Part shown: piece by piece, positions 36,913-45,107 of the stretch | Layout of the letters: each line of letters opens with the position of its first letter | Numbering within the stretch: the stretch's first letter is position 1 | Assembly: GCA_002415085.1 (NCBI GenBank) | Contig: DIBV01000012.1 | Coordinates: forward strand, 17,964 to 81,963 | Direction: 5' to 3' | Origin: Arsukibacterium sp. UBA5043 | Lineage (GTDB): Bacteria > Pseudomonadota > Gammaproteobacteria > Enterobacterales > Alteromonadaceae | DNA length: 64,000 nt | Position numbers and translations under genes: made by a program | The notes under the pieces: model-generated | What the model was told of the DNA's origin: nothing | What the model saw: only the letters and a program-made list of their open reading frames with translations | Database searches by the model: none

Positions 36913-38157
36913 ATGAGTCTATCGCTTACCGACCAGGCGGTTTTTACAAATTTGGGCTGGTTTGACCGGCTTTGCCGGAAATTCACCTTATCATTTTTAG
37001 GACAGTTGAAGCACGGGGATATTACCCTTGTTGAGGGCGAGCAACGATTCCAGCTCGGTGAGATTGGCAGTGATTTGAAAGTGACCCTTACCGTATTGGA
37101 TCCTGCCTTCTATCAGAAGTTAGTACTGGCAGGCTCTGTTGGTGGTGGCGAAGCATATATTCAGGGATATTGGCGCTGTGACAATCTGACGGCATTAGTA
37201 CGAATTTTCGGAAGAAACTTAGTTCTGCTGGATAAAATGGACTCAACCTGGGCAAGATTAAGCCGGCCATTTTTAAAAGCGTTAAACTGGCAGAATAGCA
37301 ATTCAAAACAGCAGGCAAAAAAGAATATTGCGGCACATTATGACCTTGGCAATGAAATGTATCAGCTGTTCCTCGATGACAGCATGATGTATTCGAGTGC
37401 GGTATTTCCGACAGAAATGGCAGATTTAGCTGATGCTCAGCAACATAAGCTGAAACAGATTTGTGATAAGTTACAGTTAAAACCCACTGATCATTTAATT
37501 GAAATTGGTACTGGTTGGGGCGGTATGGCAATTTATGCCGCTCAACACTATGGGTGTAAAGTAACCACTACCACCATTTCCGCCGAACAACTGGCTTACG
37601 CTAAAGAAAAAGTAGCAGCCCTGGGACTAGAAGATAAAATAACTCTGCTGTTTGAAGATTATCGTGATTTGTCCGGGCACTACGATAAATTAGTGTCAAT
37701 TGAAATGATTGAAGCAGTGGGTGACGATTATCTGGATGAATATTTTCAGAAATGTGCCAGTCTCCTTAAGCCAGATGGCTTAATGGTATTGCAGGCAATT
37801 ACAATCGTTGATCAACGCTATAAACAGTATGTTCGTGAAGTTGATTTTATAAAACGCTATGTATTTCCCGGGGGATGTTTACCTTCTATTGGCAGAATGG
37901 CCACTGCAGTCAGCAGCAAAACAGATTTAGTGATCCGTCAGGTTCAGGATATTGGCTTTGATTACGCTAAAACACTGAAGTTGTGGTGCGATAATTTTAT
38001 GCATCATCGTGATGCGGTGCACCAATTAGGCTACGACGATAACTTTATCAGATTATGGCATTTTTATCTGTGCTATTGCGAAGGCGGATTTTTGGAGCGC
38101 GCTACCAGCGCCGTCCATATGGTGTTGTCAAAACCAGATAATCGTAGTAGTTGGTAA
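36913..38157 (+). CDS. cfa: Cyclopropane-fatty-acyl-phospholipid synthase-like methyltransferase
   Basis: A 414-residue SAM-dependent enzyme that methylates unsaturated phospholipid acyl chains. The N-terminal lipid-binding domain covers about residues 1-110. The SAM site LIEIGTGWGGMAIYAAQHYG and the following KVTTTTISAEQLAYAKEK are clear; ESV-like SIEMIEAVGDDY, QAITIVDQRYKQYVREVDFIKRYVFPGG and CYCEGGFLERA complete the family pattern. True Cfa makes cyclopropane; clustered paralogues may instead methylate carbon chains for furan fatty acids. This one, last in its operon, could be either. Confidence 0.9.
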   Translation: MSLSLTDQAVFTNLGWFDRLCRKFTLSFLGQLKHGDITLVEGEQRFQLGEIGSDLKVTLTVLDPAFYQKLVLAGSVGGGEAYIQGYWRCDNLTALVRIFGRNLVLLDKMDSTWARLSRPFLKALNWQNSNSKQQAKKNIAAHYDLGNEMYQLFLDDSMMYSSAVFPTEMADLADAQQHKLKQICDKLQLKPTDHLIEIGTGWGGMAIYAAQHYGCKVTTTTISAEQLAYAKEKVAALGLEDKITLLFEDYRDLSGHYDKLVSIEMIEAVGDDYLDEYFQKCASLLKPDGLMVLQAITIVDQRYKQYVREVDFIKRYVFPGGCLPSIGRMATAVSSKTDLVIRQVQDIGFDYAKTLKLWCDNFMHHRDAVHQLGYDDNFIRLWHFYLCYCEGGFLERATSAVHMVLSKPDNRSSW

Positions 38158-38313
38158 GGTACAGGATATTGCCCGGTCAGCCTGCAATTTTTTCAGACTG
38201 ACCGGTAAATTGTTCTTTATATTTTAATTTTAAGTTAATTTTGAATTTCTGTTTATCAATATATCCATTAATTTCAGCATGATAATTTTTTTATCTAGTT
38301 GGTATGACCGTTG

Positions 38314-38330
38314 CAACATTAAGAATGTTG
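38314..38330. promoter_or_regulatory. Palindrome upstream of csbD
   Basis: A perfect inverted repeat CAACATT-AAG-AATGTTG, 73 bases before the csbD start in the 245-base gap after cfa. It could be an operator for a dimeric regulator or an RNA hairpin. The rest of the gap (38158-38402) is A/T-rich with no recognisable gene. Confidence 0.35.
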
Positions 38331-38402
38331 TTGCCGTAGTATGAGATTACACTGAACCCCTGCGGCAAGGCTTTTTATTTAATGATCCAATGGAGACCGA
38401 TT

Positions 38403-38594
38403 ATGAATAGTGATATTGCAGAAGGTAAATGGCGTCAGATGAAAGGCTCTGTTCAAGAGAAATGGGGCAAGTTGACTGATGATGATGTTGATCAAGTCGA
38501 AGGTAATTTTGAAAAGTTTTGCGGTAAAATGCAAGAGCGTTACGGTATGAGCCGGGATCAGGCTGAGCAAGAATTTAACAGACTTAAAGATTAG
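38403..38594 (+). CDS. CsbD-family stress protein
   Basis: A 63-residue hydrophilic protein of the CsbD family, a four-helix stress protein common in proteobacteria. It shows the family pattern IAEGKWRQMKGSVQEKWGKLTDDDVDQVEGNFEKFCGKMQERYG. The ATG at 38403 follows GGAG by seven bases. It has its own terminator and is probably transcribed alone. The molecular role is unknown; expression is usually stress dependent. Confidence 0.92.
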   Translation: MNSDIAEGKWRQMKGSVQEKWGKLTDDDVDQVEGNFEKFCGKMQERYGMSRDQAEQEFNRLKD

Positions 38595-38617
38595 CATCGA
38601 CGACGCAGATTAATGAT

Positions 38618-38640
38618 AAGGGCCGTAAGGCCCTTTTTTT
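38618..38640 (+). terminator. Intrinsic terminator of csbD
   Basis: AAGGGCC-GTAA-GGCCCTT followed by a T-run (38634-38640), 24 bases after the csbD stop. It is a short but well-formed rho-independent terminator. Confidence 0.88.
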
Positions 38641-38720
38641 ACGCTAATCGTTTCAATATGTTGCCGAGCTGTTTTTAGGCACCGCCAGCGGACTTTTCAT
38701 GTTACTGGCTGGCCATCTTA

Positions 38721-39779
38721 CTACTTATCTTCGTAACTCGTGTCGGTTACGGTAAAACGGGTCAGACCAATTAATCTATCGGATTCTGTTACCACCTGAA
38801 CCTGCCACTTTCCAGCAGGATAGGGCGGAAACACCATTTTATGGCTCCAGGCACGGTAGCCTGCTTCCCGGCCGCCTCTTATATCAAGTACAATACGGTC
38901 AACTTCTTTTCCGTTTAGTAACCAGACATGATGTATTTTCTCTCTTAGCCCACGTGGTGCACTGACCGCTGTCCACGCGAATAATCCCCGGTCCAGTTCT
39001 GTCACGTCAAGGGTTGAAATATTTATTCCTGCGCTGCGTTGTGCGGTGTCAACATGATGCGAAATTGTAATGTCAGACAGGCGCATGCCAGCTGGAGGGA
39101 TCCAGCTTCGTATCTGCCATAATACGATGGCCATCACAGCCAGCATCAACAGCAATAGTGGTAAGCGCCACCAGCGAGCGGGAGGTAAAATCCGGTCCAG
39201 ACTGGGTAAGCTGAACACCAATGCTGCTATAATTGCAGCAATCAGGCTCTGCTGGGTAGTCAGTTGCAGCAATAAAGGGAGAACCACCAGCAAAACCACA
39301 AATAATGCCAAGGTGTGATAAGCGACAAATAAAGCATATCGGGTGGCTAAGTGTTTGTAATACAGCGGGTCGATAATCGATATTAATGCACACAACAACA
39401 GGACGCTGGTAAATACCGCCTGACCATGATCCCAGTTGGTTACTGCCAAAAAGAAAGGTAATGCAAAAAATAAGCTTTCCTGATGCACTAACTGGGTTAG
39501 AAAGCGCACCAATATCGGTGACAAGCTCCAGCCAAAACGCTGTTTTAAGGTAGTTCTTAGCCAACTATCTGCAACCAGCACCAGCCAGCTCACCAGCATA
39601 AATGCTGCAATAAACTGGGCTACCGACTCTTTGCGATCTATCAGTACATAGCTGGCTATCCCCGAAACAAAGGCTAATACTGCCATTAATCCCGAGTGGC
39701 GCTGGAACAGCTCGACAAGCCAATGAAACGCCCCCTGTATTCTTAACAGTGGGTTTTTTTCCTCAAGTTTAGCTGCCAA
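38721..39779 (-). CDS. DUF5924/DUF2914 membrane protein
   Basis: A 352-residue protein with a membrane half and a soluble half. Residues about 30-225 contain six or seven hydrophobic helices (GLMAVLAFVSGIASYVLI, FIAAFMLVSWLVLVADSWL, LFFALPFFLAVTNW and so on). The periplasmic C-terminal part holds the DUF2914 strand pattern (HHVWLLNGKEVDRIVLDIRGGREAGYRAWSHKMVFPPYPAGKWQVQVVTE). Such proteins are found across gammaproteobacteria with no known function. Its start overlaps the end of the CvfB gene by 11 bases. Confidence 0.8.
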   Translation of the reverse strand: MAAKLEEKNPLLRIQGAFHWLVELFQRHSGLMAVLAFVSGIASYVLIDRKESVAQFIAAFMLVSWLVLVADSWLRTTLKQRFGWSLSPILVRFLTQLVHQESLFFALPFFLAVTNWDHGQAVFTSVLLLCALISIIDPLYYKHLATRYALFVAYHTLALFVVLLVVLPLLLQLTTQQSLIAAIIAALVFSLPSLDRILPPARWWRLPLLLLMLAVMAIVLWQIRSWIPPAGMRLSDITISHHVDTAQRSAGINISTLDVTELDRGLFAWTAVSAPRGLREKIHHVWLLNGKEVDRIVLDIRGGREAGYRAWSHKMVFPPYPAGKWQVQVVTESDRLIGLTRFTVTDTSYEDK

Positions 39780-40602
39780 CTAACATGATACCTGCATCTA
39801 AAATAACAATCTTTTTATCTTTATAAAGCGCACCAATCGCCTGTTTGTAGGCTTTTTTACTGACACCAAACGCCTGATAAATAAGCTCTGGTGAACTTTT
39901 ATCGGTCAGTGCCAGTTTTCCGCCATTTTGTGCAAGTTTTGTCATGATTTGTGTGGTAAGTTCCAGTGCCTGTTTGTGAGTAGTGGCATTTAAACGCAAA
40001 TCTATCTTGCCATCATCCCTAACCTTAACGATGTACGCTGTTAACCTATCCCCACGGCGTAAAGGCTTGAATACTTCGTTTTTATACAAAACGCCCCAGT
40101 GGCACTGTTCTACTACCACTTTATATCCTATATCGGTTTGTTCACTGACAATGATATCGACTTTATCACCGATATTGTATCGGGGTTCTGTCTTATGCAG
40201 ATGGCGATCTAATTTTGTAGAGGCAACAATTCGGTTACTGACGTCGACATAGCAATACACCAGATACTTCTGGCCTTCTTTTAAGGGGATCTGTTGCTCG
40301 CTGAAAGGGACCAGTAAGTCTTTTTTCAGACCCCAGTTTAAAAAAGCGCCAACTTTTGTCACTGCAACCACTGGCAACATTGCCACTTTACCGACCATTA
40401 TTGCTGGTTTTTCTGTAGTTGCAATAAGTTGATCTTCTGAATCAAGATAAAGAAAAACCTCTAACTGCTGACCAATTTCCAGACCCGCCGGCGCCACATT
40501 ATTGGGTAGTAAAATTTCTCCCCAACTTAATCCGTCTAAGTAAAAACCAAATTTAACCTGCTTTTTGACGGTTAGAGTGTTCAGGGTGCCAAGTGCAATC
40601 AT
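39769..40602 (-). CDS. cvfB: CvfB-like S1 RNA-binding protein
   Basis: A 277-residue protein with tandem S1 (OB-fold) domains: the GFYLDGLSWGEILLPNN and EDQLIATTEKP parts make the first, VVAVTKVGAFLNWGLKKDLLVPFSEQ the second, and YNIGDKVDIIVSEQTDIGYKVVVEQCHWGVLYKNEVF the third; a winged-helix end follows (GVSKKAYKQAIGALYKDKKI). CvfB proteins bind RNA and affect virulence gene expression in Firmicutes. In proteobacteria the function is not clear. It is the first gene of a pair with the DUF5924 gene. Confidence 0.9.
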   Translation of the reverse strand: MIALGTLNTLTVKKQVKFGFYLDGLSWGEILLPNNVAPAGLEIGQQLEVFLYLDSEDQLIATTEKPAIMVGKVAMLPVVAVTKVGAFLNWGLKKDLLVPFSEQQIPLKEGQKYLVYCYVDVSNRIVASTKLDRHLHKTEPRYNIGDKVDIIVSEQTDIGYKVVVEQCHWGVLYKNEVFKPLRRGDRLTAYIVKVRDDGKIDLRLNATTHKQALELTTQIMTKLAQNGGKLALTDKSSPELIYQAFGVSKKAYKQAIGALYKDKKIVILDAGIMLVGS

Positions 40603-40695
40603 CAGTATTCCAAATTAAGTTGCTATGTGCGTATTGTAACTCCTTTTATTAGCCGCTGCAGAGCTTATTTGATCGGCCCTATACGATAAAACGAC

Positions 40696-40920
40696 CTACC
40701 ATTTAAGGGCAGGTTTTTTAAAAATTGTTAAGCTTTTCTGTACTGTATTTTTTTGTTGCAGCCGTTGCCATATTTTTTCATGAAAAAAATAGGCTACGGT
40801 ATTGGCGGCGGGCTCAATGACCGCCACCAGGCCGCCCAGAACCAAATCGCCGGTAATAGCGTAAGTAACAGCAAAAGCAATAGTGAAGTGCATAATGGCA
40901 AAAGTGGTTGTCTTTAGCAT
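40696..40920 (-). CDS. DUF2061 small membrane protein
   Basis: A 74-residue protein with one or two membrane segments (FAIMHFTIAFAVTYAITGDLVLGGLVAVIEPAANTVAYFFHEKIW). This is the DUF2061 core, with the conserved EPxxNTxxYYxHE-like ending, here EPAANTVAYFFHEKIW. Function unknown. It lies on the minus strand; 93 bases separate it from the CvfB gene downstream. A weak inverted repeat (ACCTGCC...GGTAGGT, one mismatch) overlaps its 3' end and may act as a terminator. Confidence 0.85.
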   Translation of the reverse strand: MLKTTTFAIMHFTIAFAVTYAITGDLVLGGLVAVIEPAANTVAYFFHEKIWQRLQQKNTVQKSLTIFKKPALKW

Positions 40921-41078
40921 AAGGTAAGCTCCTGTAAGGTATATCAGGATAATAGCGCGGCTATTTATTGTTTAAAGTGAAATAAAGCGTTATTGTTAAT
41001 CGTAAATACTGATTACCAGGCGGTGGTACAGGATTATTACTGACGGACATGTTTTAACCACATAACAAAGGTAGCAAA

Positions 41079-41369
41079 ATGGATTGTCGGCAATGGCTTG
41101 ATATAAAGCAGTATGAATTTTTACTTAACTGGTTTATGCGCAGGCAGCAGGAGGTAGGGTTGGCTGAGTTGGATGAACCCTATGCTTATGACGGATATAG
41201 CCAGTATGATCAGTTGTGTCAGCAGTTAATTAAAGCGGCGCAGATCGCTTTTTTGGAACGTTTTCATGAGCCGGTGCCGCCTATTGTTTATACCAATTTA
41301 TTTCATCTGGCTGAGTTGGAGCTTGCGGGCAAAAGGCCAAAGTTCAAAGCGCCGAAAACCCTGCAATAA
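41079..41369 (+). CDS. Conserved-looking 96-residue protein of unknown function
   Basis: A small cytoplasmic protein without signal peptide, rich in Tyr, Leu and Gln (YEFLLNWFMRRQQEVGLAELDEPYAYDG). It reads as mostly helical and acidic at its first half, basic at the C-terminus (GKRPKFKAPKTLQ). An AAAGGTAG ribosome binding site precedes the ATG and an intrinsic terminator overlaps its end, both favouring a real gene. I do not recognise a family. It is convergent with yejM. Confidence 0.65.
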   Translation: MDCRQWLDIKQYEFLLNWFMRRQQEVGLAELDEPYAYDGYSQYDQLCQQLIKAAQIAFLERFHEPVPPIVYTNLFHLAELELAGKRPKFKAPKTLQ

Positions 41370-41381
41370 CATCAGGGTTTT
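41355..41381 (+). terminator. Terminator overlapping the end of the 96-residue gene
   Basis: AAAACCCTG (41355-41363) and CAGGGTTTT (41373-41381) pair perfectly around a nine-base loop. The left arm overlaps the last codons. The T-tail is short, so strength is uncertain, but it could serve both this gene and, in reverse (AAAA/TTTT arms), the convergent yejM gene. Confidence 0.55.
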
Positions 41382-41407
41382 GTTGGTAGTACAGAAGTCG
41401 CAGCACT

Positions 41408-42922
41408 TTACTCTGCTGAGCTATCCAGCCTTTTTAAAGCGTCAGTCAACATCGGGATATCCAGTTTTTCGTTTAATGGCAGTAGCGTGCCAGCGGACCA
41501 AACACCGTAGCTACCATCCTGGCGTAATACCACCATTTTATCTTTCCGGATACTGACAATATCCTGCTTGCTGATACTTAATTTTGGTAAGGTGGGGGCG
41601 CGCAACAGGTTATCACCTAACCAGCTTTTTTCAGTGTCACATCCGGCCCAGCTAAGTGCAGTAGGGAGTAAATCAAGATGCTGAGAACCTAACTGTTCAT
41701 CTAATTGTGGCCAGCGGATCATGGCAGTAACCGGTGCTAATACAAACGTTGGCTGTTCACTGGTAAGCGGCAATAACACGATGTATTTATATTGCTTATA
41801 TTGTTCCCAGTTAGCTGAGGGTGTGTCATCAAAGCTAATATTAACGAGTGCGTCAGTCGTTTTCGATTCAGAATTTATCCATGGCAATTGCTTGCTTATA
41901 AAAGAGGATTTACTCTCAATATGTAAGGTGCCTGCCGGTAGCTGCTGAATAAATGCTGGAGAGTCATGTAATTGCTGCTGACTTTGATCAGTTAGTAAAA
42001 ACTGGCCATACAGTAAATGCAACAATGCTTCAGTGCTGTTGTTCGGCGCAAAGTGTTGCTGATGCCTGCGTAAACCCTGCTGGCGCATAAATTCAGTGGT
42101 CTGACTTGAAATTTCGTTTGCAATGATTATCTGAATCGGTTCAACCTGGGTTGCTGCACACCGTAATTGGCGCAGACTGAGCTCCGGGCTGGAGATGCTG
42201 AGCTTATCTGCCTGGCGCTGTGCTCGCTTAGCCAGATCGACCAGTTGATACCTTGCCAGGAAGCTTTTTGCCGTTGCCGGGTAGGAAAACGGCAATACAT
42301 TATCAAGCTTAGTCACGTCCCATTTTAAACGGGCGTCAGCATAAATATGGATCAGGTGGCTTAACATAAAGCTACCAATAAAGAGTACCAATAATGGCCG
42401 GCTGATGCGGCTTTGTTTCAGCCGGGCAATTTTTTTCCAGCAGTAATTACTGATGGTAAGCTCAACAGCGATCAGTATTGCCGCAACACAACTGACAATA
42501 AGAATAAAATTACGCAGGTTTGTAACGATCTGCTGTTGCAGCAGTTCTATCGTCTGATGGTAGGAGGTACTGCCAATATGGTAGCCGAGGTTAGCATACA
42601 CATAGGCATCGAAAATTAATATCACCATGCCAATGGTAGCCAGCAGGGCCGCCAAACCCCGGACATGTTTTTGATACGGAAAAATCAGTGATAAAGGAAA
42701 CACTGTAATGATAAAAAACATAAAGCATAAAAAAGCGGTATGACCCAGCCAATAACAGACCAGATATATCCAGCCGAGAAGGGTCGCAGGCGAGGGTTCA
42801 GATAACCAATAGACGCTGGTGACTACCAGGGCCAGTAAAACATTAAAAAAGCTGAACCAGTGTCCCCAACTTAGCAGCCGATTGACTTTTTTAACCAGCG
42901 ATAAGTTTTGTTCAATAACCAT
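41408..42922 (-). CDS. yejM: YejM/PbgA-like inner-membrane protein (DUF3413), short form
   Basis: A 504-residue protein. The first 200 residues hold five membrane helices of the DUF3413 type (LLSWGHWFSFFNVLLALVVTSVYW, GLAALLATIGMVILIFDAYVYANLG and others). The rest is a periplasmic domain that corresponds to the vestigial sulfatase fold of E. coli YejM, which senses lipopolysaccharide and controls LpxC turnover. E. coli YejM has 586 residues, so the periplasmic part is about 80 shorter here. The metal-site residues of active sulfatases are not evident. It follows yejL by six bases. Confidence 0.85.
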   Translation of the reverse strand: MVIEQNLSLVKKVNRLLSWGHWFSFFNVLLALVVTSVYWLSEPSPATLLGWIYLVCYWLGHTAFLCFMFFIITVFPLSLIFPYQKHVRGLAALLATIGMVILIFDAYVYANLGYHIGSTSYHQTIELLQQQIVTNLRNFILIVSCVAAILIAVELTISNYCWKKIARLKQSRISRPLLVLFIGSFMLSHLIHIYADARLKWDVTKLDNVLPFSYPATAKSFLARYQLVDLAKRAQRQADKLSISSPELSLRQLRCAATQVEPIQIIIANEISSQTTEFMRQQGLRRHQQHFAPNNSTEALLHLLYGQFLLTDQSQQQLHDSPAFIQQLPAGTLHIESKSSFISKQLPWINSESKTTDALVNISFDDTPSANWEQYKQYKYIVLLPLTSEQPTFVLAPVTAMIRWPQLDEQLGSQHLDLLPTALSWAGCDTEKSWLGDNLLRAPTLPKLSISKQDIVSIRKDKMVVLRQDGSYGVWSAGTLLPLNEKLDIPMLTDALKRLDSSAE

Positions 42923-42928
42923 TCTGGA

Positions 42929-43153
42929 TTAGTTACTTTTGCTGTTAATAGCGTCGGCTAACGCCTGGCTAAAATGGCTGGCGACAGCGGCGCGTTGTGG
43001 TGCGGGAACACTGCTGTTTATGACATGACTAACGGCATTACCCAAACACATCAGACTAAGTTCAGTTGTTGCATTGTTGGCGTGAAAGGTATCCAGAAGC
43101 TGATTTACCAGATTTTCAATTTGTGCAGTGGAATACTTTGATACAATGGGCAT
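42929..43153 (-). CDS. yejL: YejL (DUF1414)
   Basis: A 74-residue helical protein, the size of E. coli YejL (75). The motif IENLVNQLLDTFHANNATTELSLMCLGNAVSHVIN is the DUF1414 core. It is divergent from yejK and directly upstream of yejM, the conserved yejK-yejL-yejM arrangement. No specific function is established. Confidence 0.92.
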   Translation of the reverse strand: MPIVSKYSTAQIENLVNQLLDTFHANNATTELSLMCLGNAVSHVINSSVPAPQRAAVASHFSQALADAINSKSN

Positions 43154-43223
43154 GCGTCACTCAGATTAAGATGATATTAAGACTAGAGAATAGTATCAGA
43201 TTTCAGTTAAAACAGGAAAAATT

Positions 43224-44267
43224 ATGTCCGTCGATGTACTGCATTTAGCTATTAATTATATTGACCTGTCAGCCAGTGGTGAACACAGCGCTCATTATCG
43301 CGAGCAATTGATCGGTTCGGACCGGTCGGTATCCACTTTACTAGAACAGTTGCACCTAGCTTACAATAGCAAACCCGCTAAAGGCTATGCCAGTTTTACC
43401 GACGAAAAAGATCCCGCGGTGCCAAAGGCGCTAGCCAGCTGGCAAAGCGGTGATACTGATTATCTCGGTTTTGCTAAAGCGATGACCGATTCACTAATAA
43501 GTCAGCTGAGCACGCACCAGCTACCCGAAACCGGATATTTATTGTTGGGTCATTACCGATATCTGGCTAGCGAATTTTTATTAGTCTGTTTACTGGGCAG
43601 TAAAGATCACTTTGCGCTTACCGAACAGCTGGATTTGTCGACTTCACGCCATCTTGATATCGCCAGAATGCAATTGGCAGCGCGTTTAGATCTCACTGAA
43701 TACAATGTTAATGCCCAGGCAGGCAATTACATCAGTTTTATTCGCGGACGTGCTGGCAGAAAAGTGGCTGATTTTTTTCTTGATTTTCTCGGCTGTGTTG
43801 AAGGTTCCGACGCGCGTCAGAACAGCCAGAAAGTGCTATCTTCCGTTGAAGAATATTTTGCTGCCGCTGAATTTGAACAAGGTGAAAAAACCTCCGCGCG
43901 ACGTCAGGTGTTTGATTATTGTGAAGAGCGGGCTAAGGCTGGTCAGGATGTGGTGTTAGCTGAGCTTTCAGCAGTGGTTGATCCGGAGCAGGAAAATGGT
44001 TTTTTGCACTATTGTGCTGAACAGCAGCTTGAAGTAGCCGATCAATTTCCGGTTGAAGTCAAAGAGCTGAAGAAAATGGTCAAGTTCAATGGTGCTGGTG
44101 GCGGTTTATCGCTGAGTTTTGATGAGAAACTGATCGGTGATCGGGTGCAGTACGATGTTGGTACTGACACCCTGATAATTAAAGGTACCCCACCTAACTT
44201 AAGAGATCAGTTGCAACGTTTTATTCAGGGTTATTCTGCTTTTCAGCGCCAGACTGACGATGAGTAG
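43224..44267 (+). CDS. yejK: Nucleoid-associated protein NdpA (YejK)
   Basis: A 347-residue DNA-binding protein, slightly longer than the 335 residues of E. coli YejK. The N-terminal half carries HLAINYIDLSASGEHSAHYRE-like strands; the central part FIRGRAGRKVADFFLDFLGC is the family signature, followed by a C-terminal KGTPPNLRDQLQRF. It is thought to bind the nucleoid and modulate topoisomerase activity. Its 3' end overlaps the convergent DUF2897 gene by 47 bases. Confidence 0.93.
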   Translation: MSVDVLHLAINYIDLSASGEHSAHYREQLIGSDRSVSTLLEQLHLAYNSKPAKGYASFTDEKDPAVPKALASWQSGDTDYLGFAKAMTDSLISQLSTHQLPETGYLLLGHYRYLASEFLLVCLLGSKDHFALTEQLDLSTSRHLDIARMQLAARLDLTEYNVNAQAGNYISFIRGRAGRKVADFFLDFLGCVEGSDARQNSQKVLSSVEEYFAAAEFEQGEKTSARRQVFDYCEERAKAGQDVVLAELSAVVDPEQENGFLHYCAEQQLEVADQFPVEVKELKKMVKFNGAGGGLSLSFDEKLIGDRVQYDVGTDTLIIKGTPPNLRDQLQRFIQGYSAFQRQTDDE

Positions 44268-44418
44268 CATTGTTTGCAGCTCTATCTGGTCGGGGTTGGG
44301 TTTCTTTGGCATCTTTAAGGCTTGGCATTTTCATGTTGGCAGAATGTTTAACCAGCATAATGTTGCCGACGATCATGCCAAAGCCAAACAGCAGTGCCCA
44401 AAATAGTGGCCAGTTCAT
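44221..44418 (-). CDS. DUF2897 small membrane protein
   Basis: A 65-residue protein with one membrane helix (WPLFWALLFGFGMIVGNIMLV) and a polar tail rich in Ala, Lys and Asn. The length and hydrophobic start match DUF2897. The start ATG shares one base with the VanY-like gene stop (TGATG), so it is the last gene of the ArsC-like-dapE-vanY operon. It overlaps the 3' end of yejK on the other strand. Confidence 0.78.
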   Translation of the reverse strand: MNWPLFWALLFGFGMIVGNIMLVKHSANMKMPSLKDAKETQPRPDRAANNATHRQSGAEKQNNPE

Positions 44419-45107
44419 CAGGTTTCCTCGCAAATATTGATAACGTAAGTCTGATACAGTTGCGGTAAATTAGCCAGCACACTATGTTGCTCTGCAATCG
44501 GATACTGTTGCAGGCAGGACGTTAATGTAGCAACGTTAAATGCCTGCAAATATGGCGTAGCAATGGGGGCGTAGCTCAAATGCCATGGTTCAGCGGCCAC
44601 GCCGCCGCGGTATTGGCGGTAGGGTCGGAAAAAACCGAACTTAACCGCTTCAGTACTTAGCCATTGGTTTAATTTGGCAAAGGGGCCTTGGGCCTGATAT
44701 TCATCTGGCAGTAAGCTTGGCTGATAATCCTGTGCAACGGCGCCGGCATCATAGATATCCAGCTCTGTCCCCCAATGATGCCTGCTGGCACCGGGCAGGG
44801 CAGAATACAATAAAATAGCCTGAAGTTTAGCCAGCCCTGTTAAGCTTGTGATCCTGACTTGCTGTTGTTGCAAATCATATATCGGGCGCAAGCCATCACA
44901 CTTTGCCTGCCAGATGGCGGCCTGACGCTCGAAACTTCGAAATGCAGAGACAATTTTAATATCGATGCCGTTCGTTGCAGCCGCCTGACACAGGTTGCGC
45001 CAGGCACGTTGCATCTGGTTGTGGATAAGTGCGCCATCTTCCAGCGCTATCAGGTGGCTTTGGGTACAACCAGTTAATATAGCCGTGCTGGGTTGTGGCG
45101 TAATCAT
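44418..45107 (-). CDS. VanY-type D-alanyl-D-alanine carboxypeptidase (M15)
   Basis: A 229-residue peptidase of family M15, without a signal peptide. Zinc ligands are visible in [14 protein letters not shown] (His and Asp) and EPWHLSYAP (Glu and His). The [10 protein letters not shown] segment is the family loop. The missing signal suggests action on cytoplasmic muropeptides, as in murein recycling. Its start overlaps the dapE stop (ATGA), linking it to diaminopimelate metabolism. Confidence 0.88.
   Translation of the reverse strand: MITPQPSTAILTGCTQSHLIALEDGALIHNQMQRAWRNLCQAAATNGIDIKIVSAFRSFERQAAIWQAKCDGLRPIYDLQQQQVRITSLTGLAKLQAILLYSALPGASRHHWGTELDIYDAGAVAQDYQPSLLPDEYQAQGPFAKLNQWLSTEAVKFGFFRPYRQYRGGVAAEPWHLSYAPIATPYLQAFNVATLTSCLQQYPIAEQHSVLANLPQLYQTYVINICEET

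Noticed and set aside
38383-38388. TGATCC just upstream of csbD as a second ECF promoter
   Set aside because: With 18-base spacing the -10 element and start site would fall inside the csbD coding region, so it cannot drive this gene.
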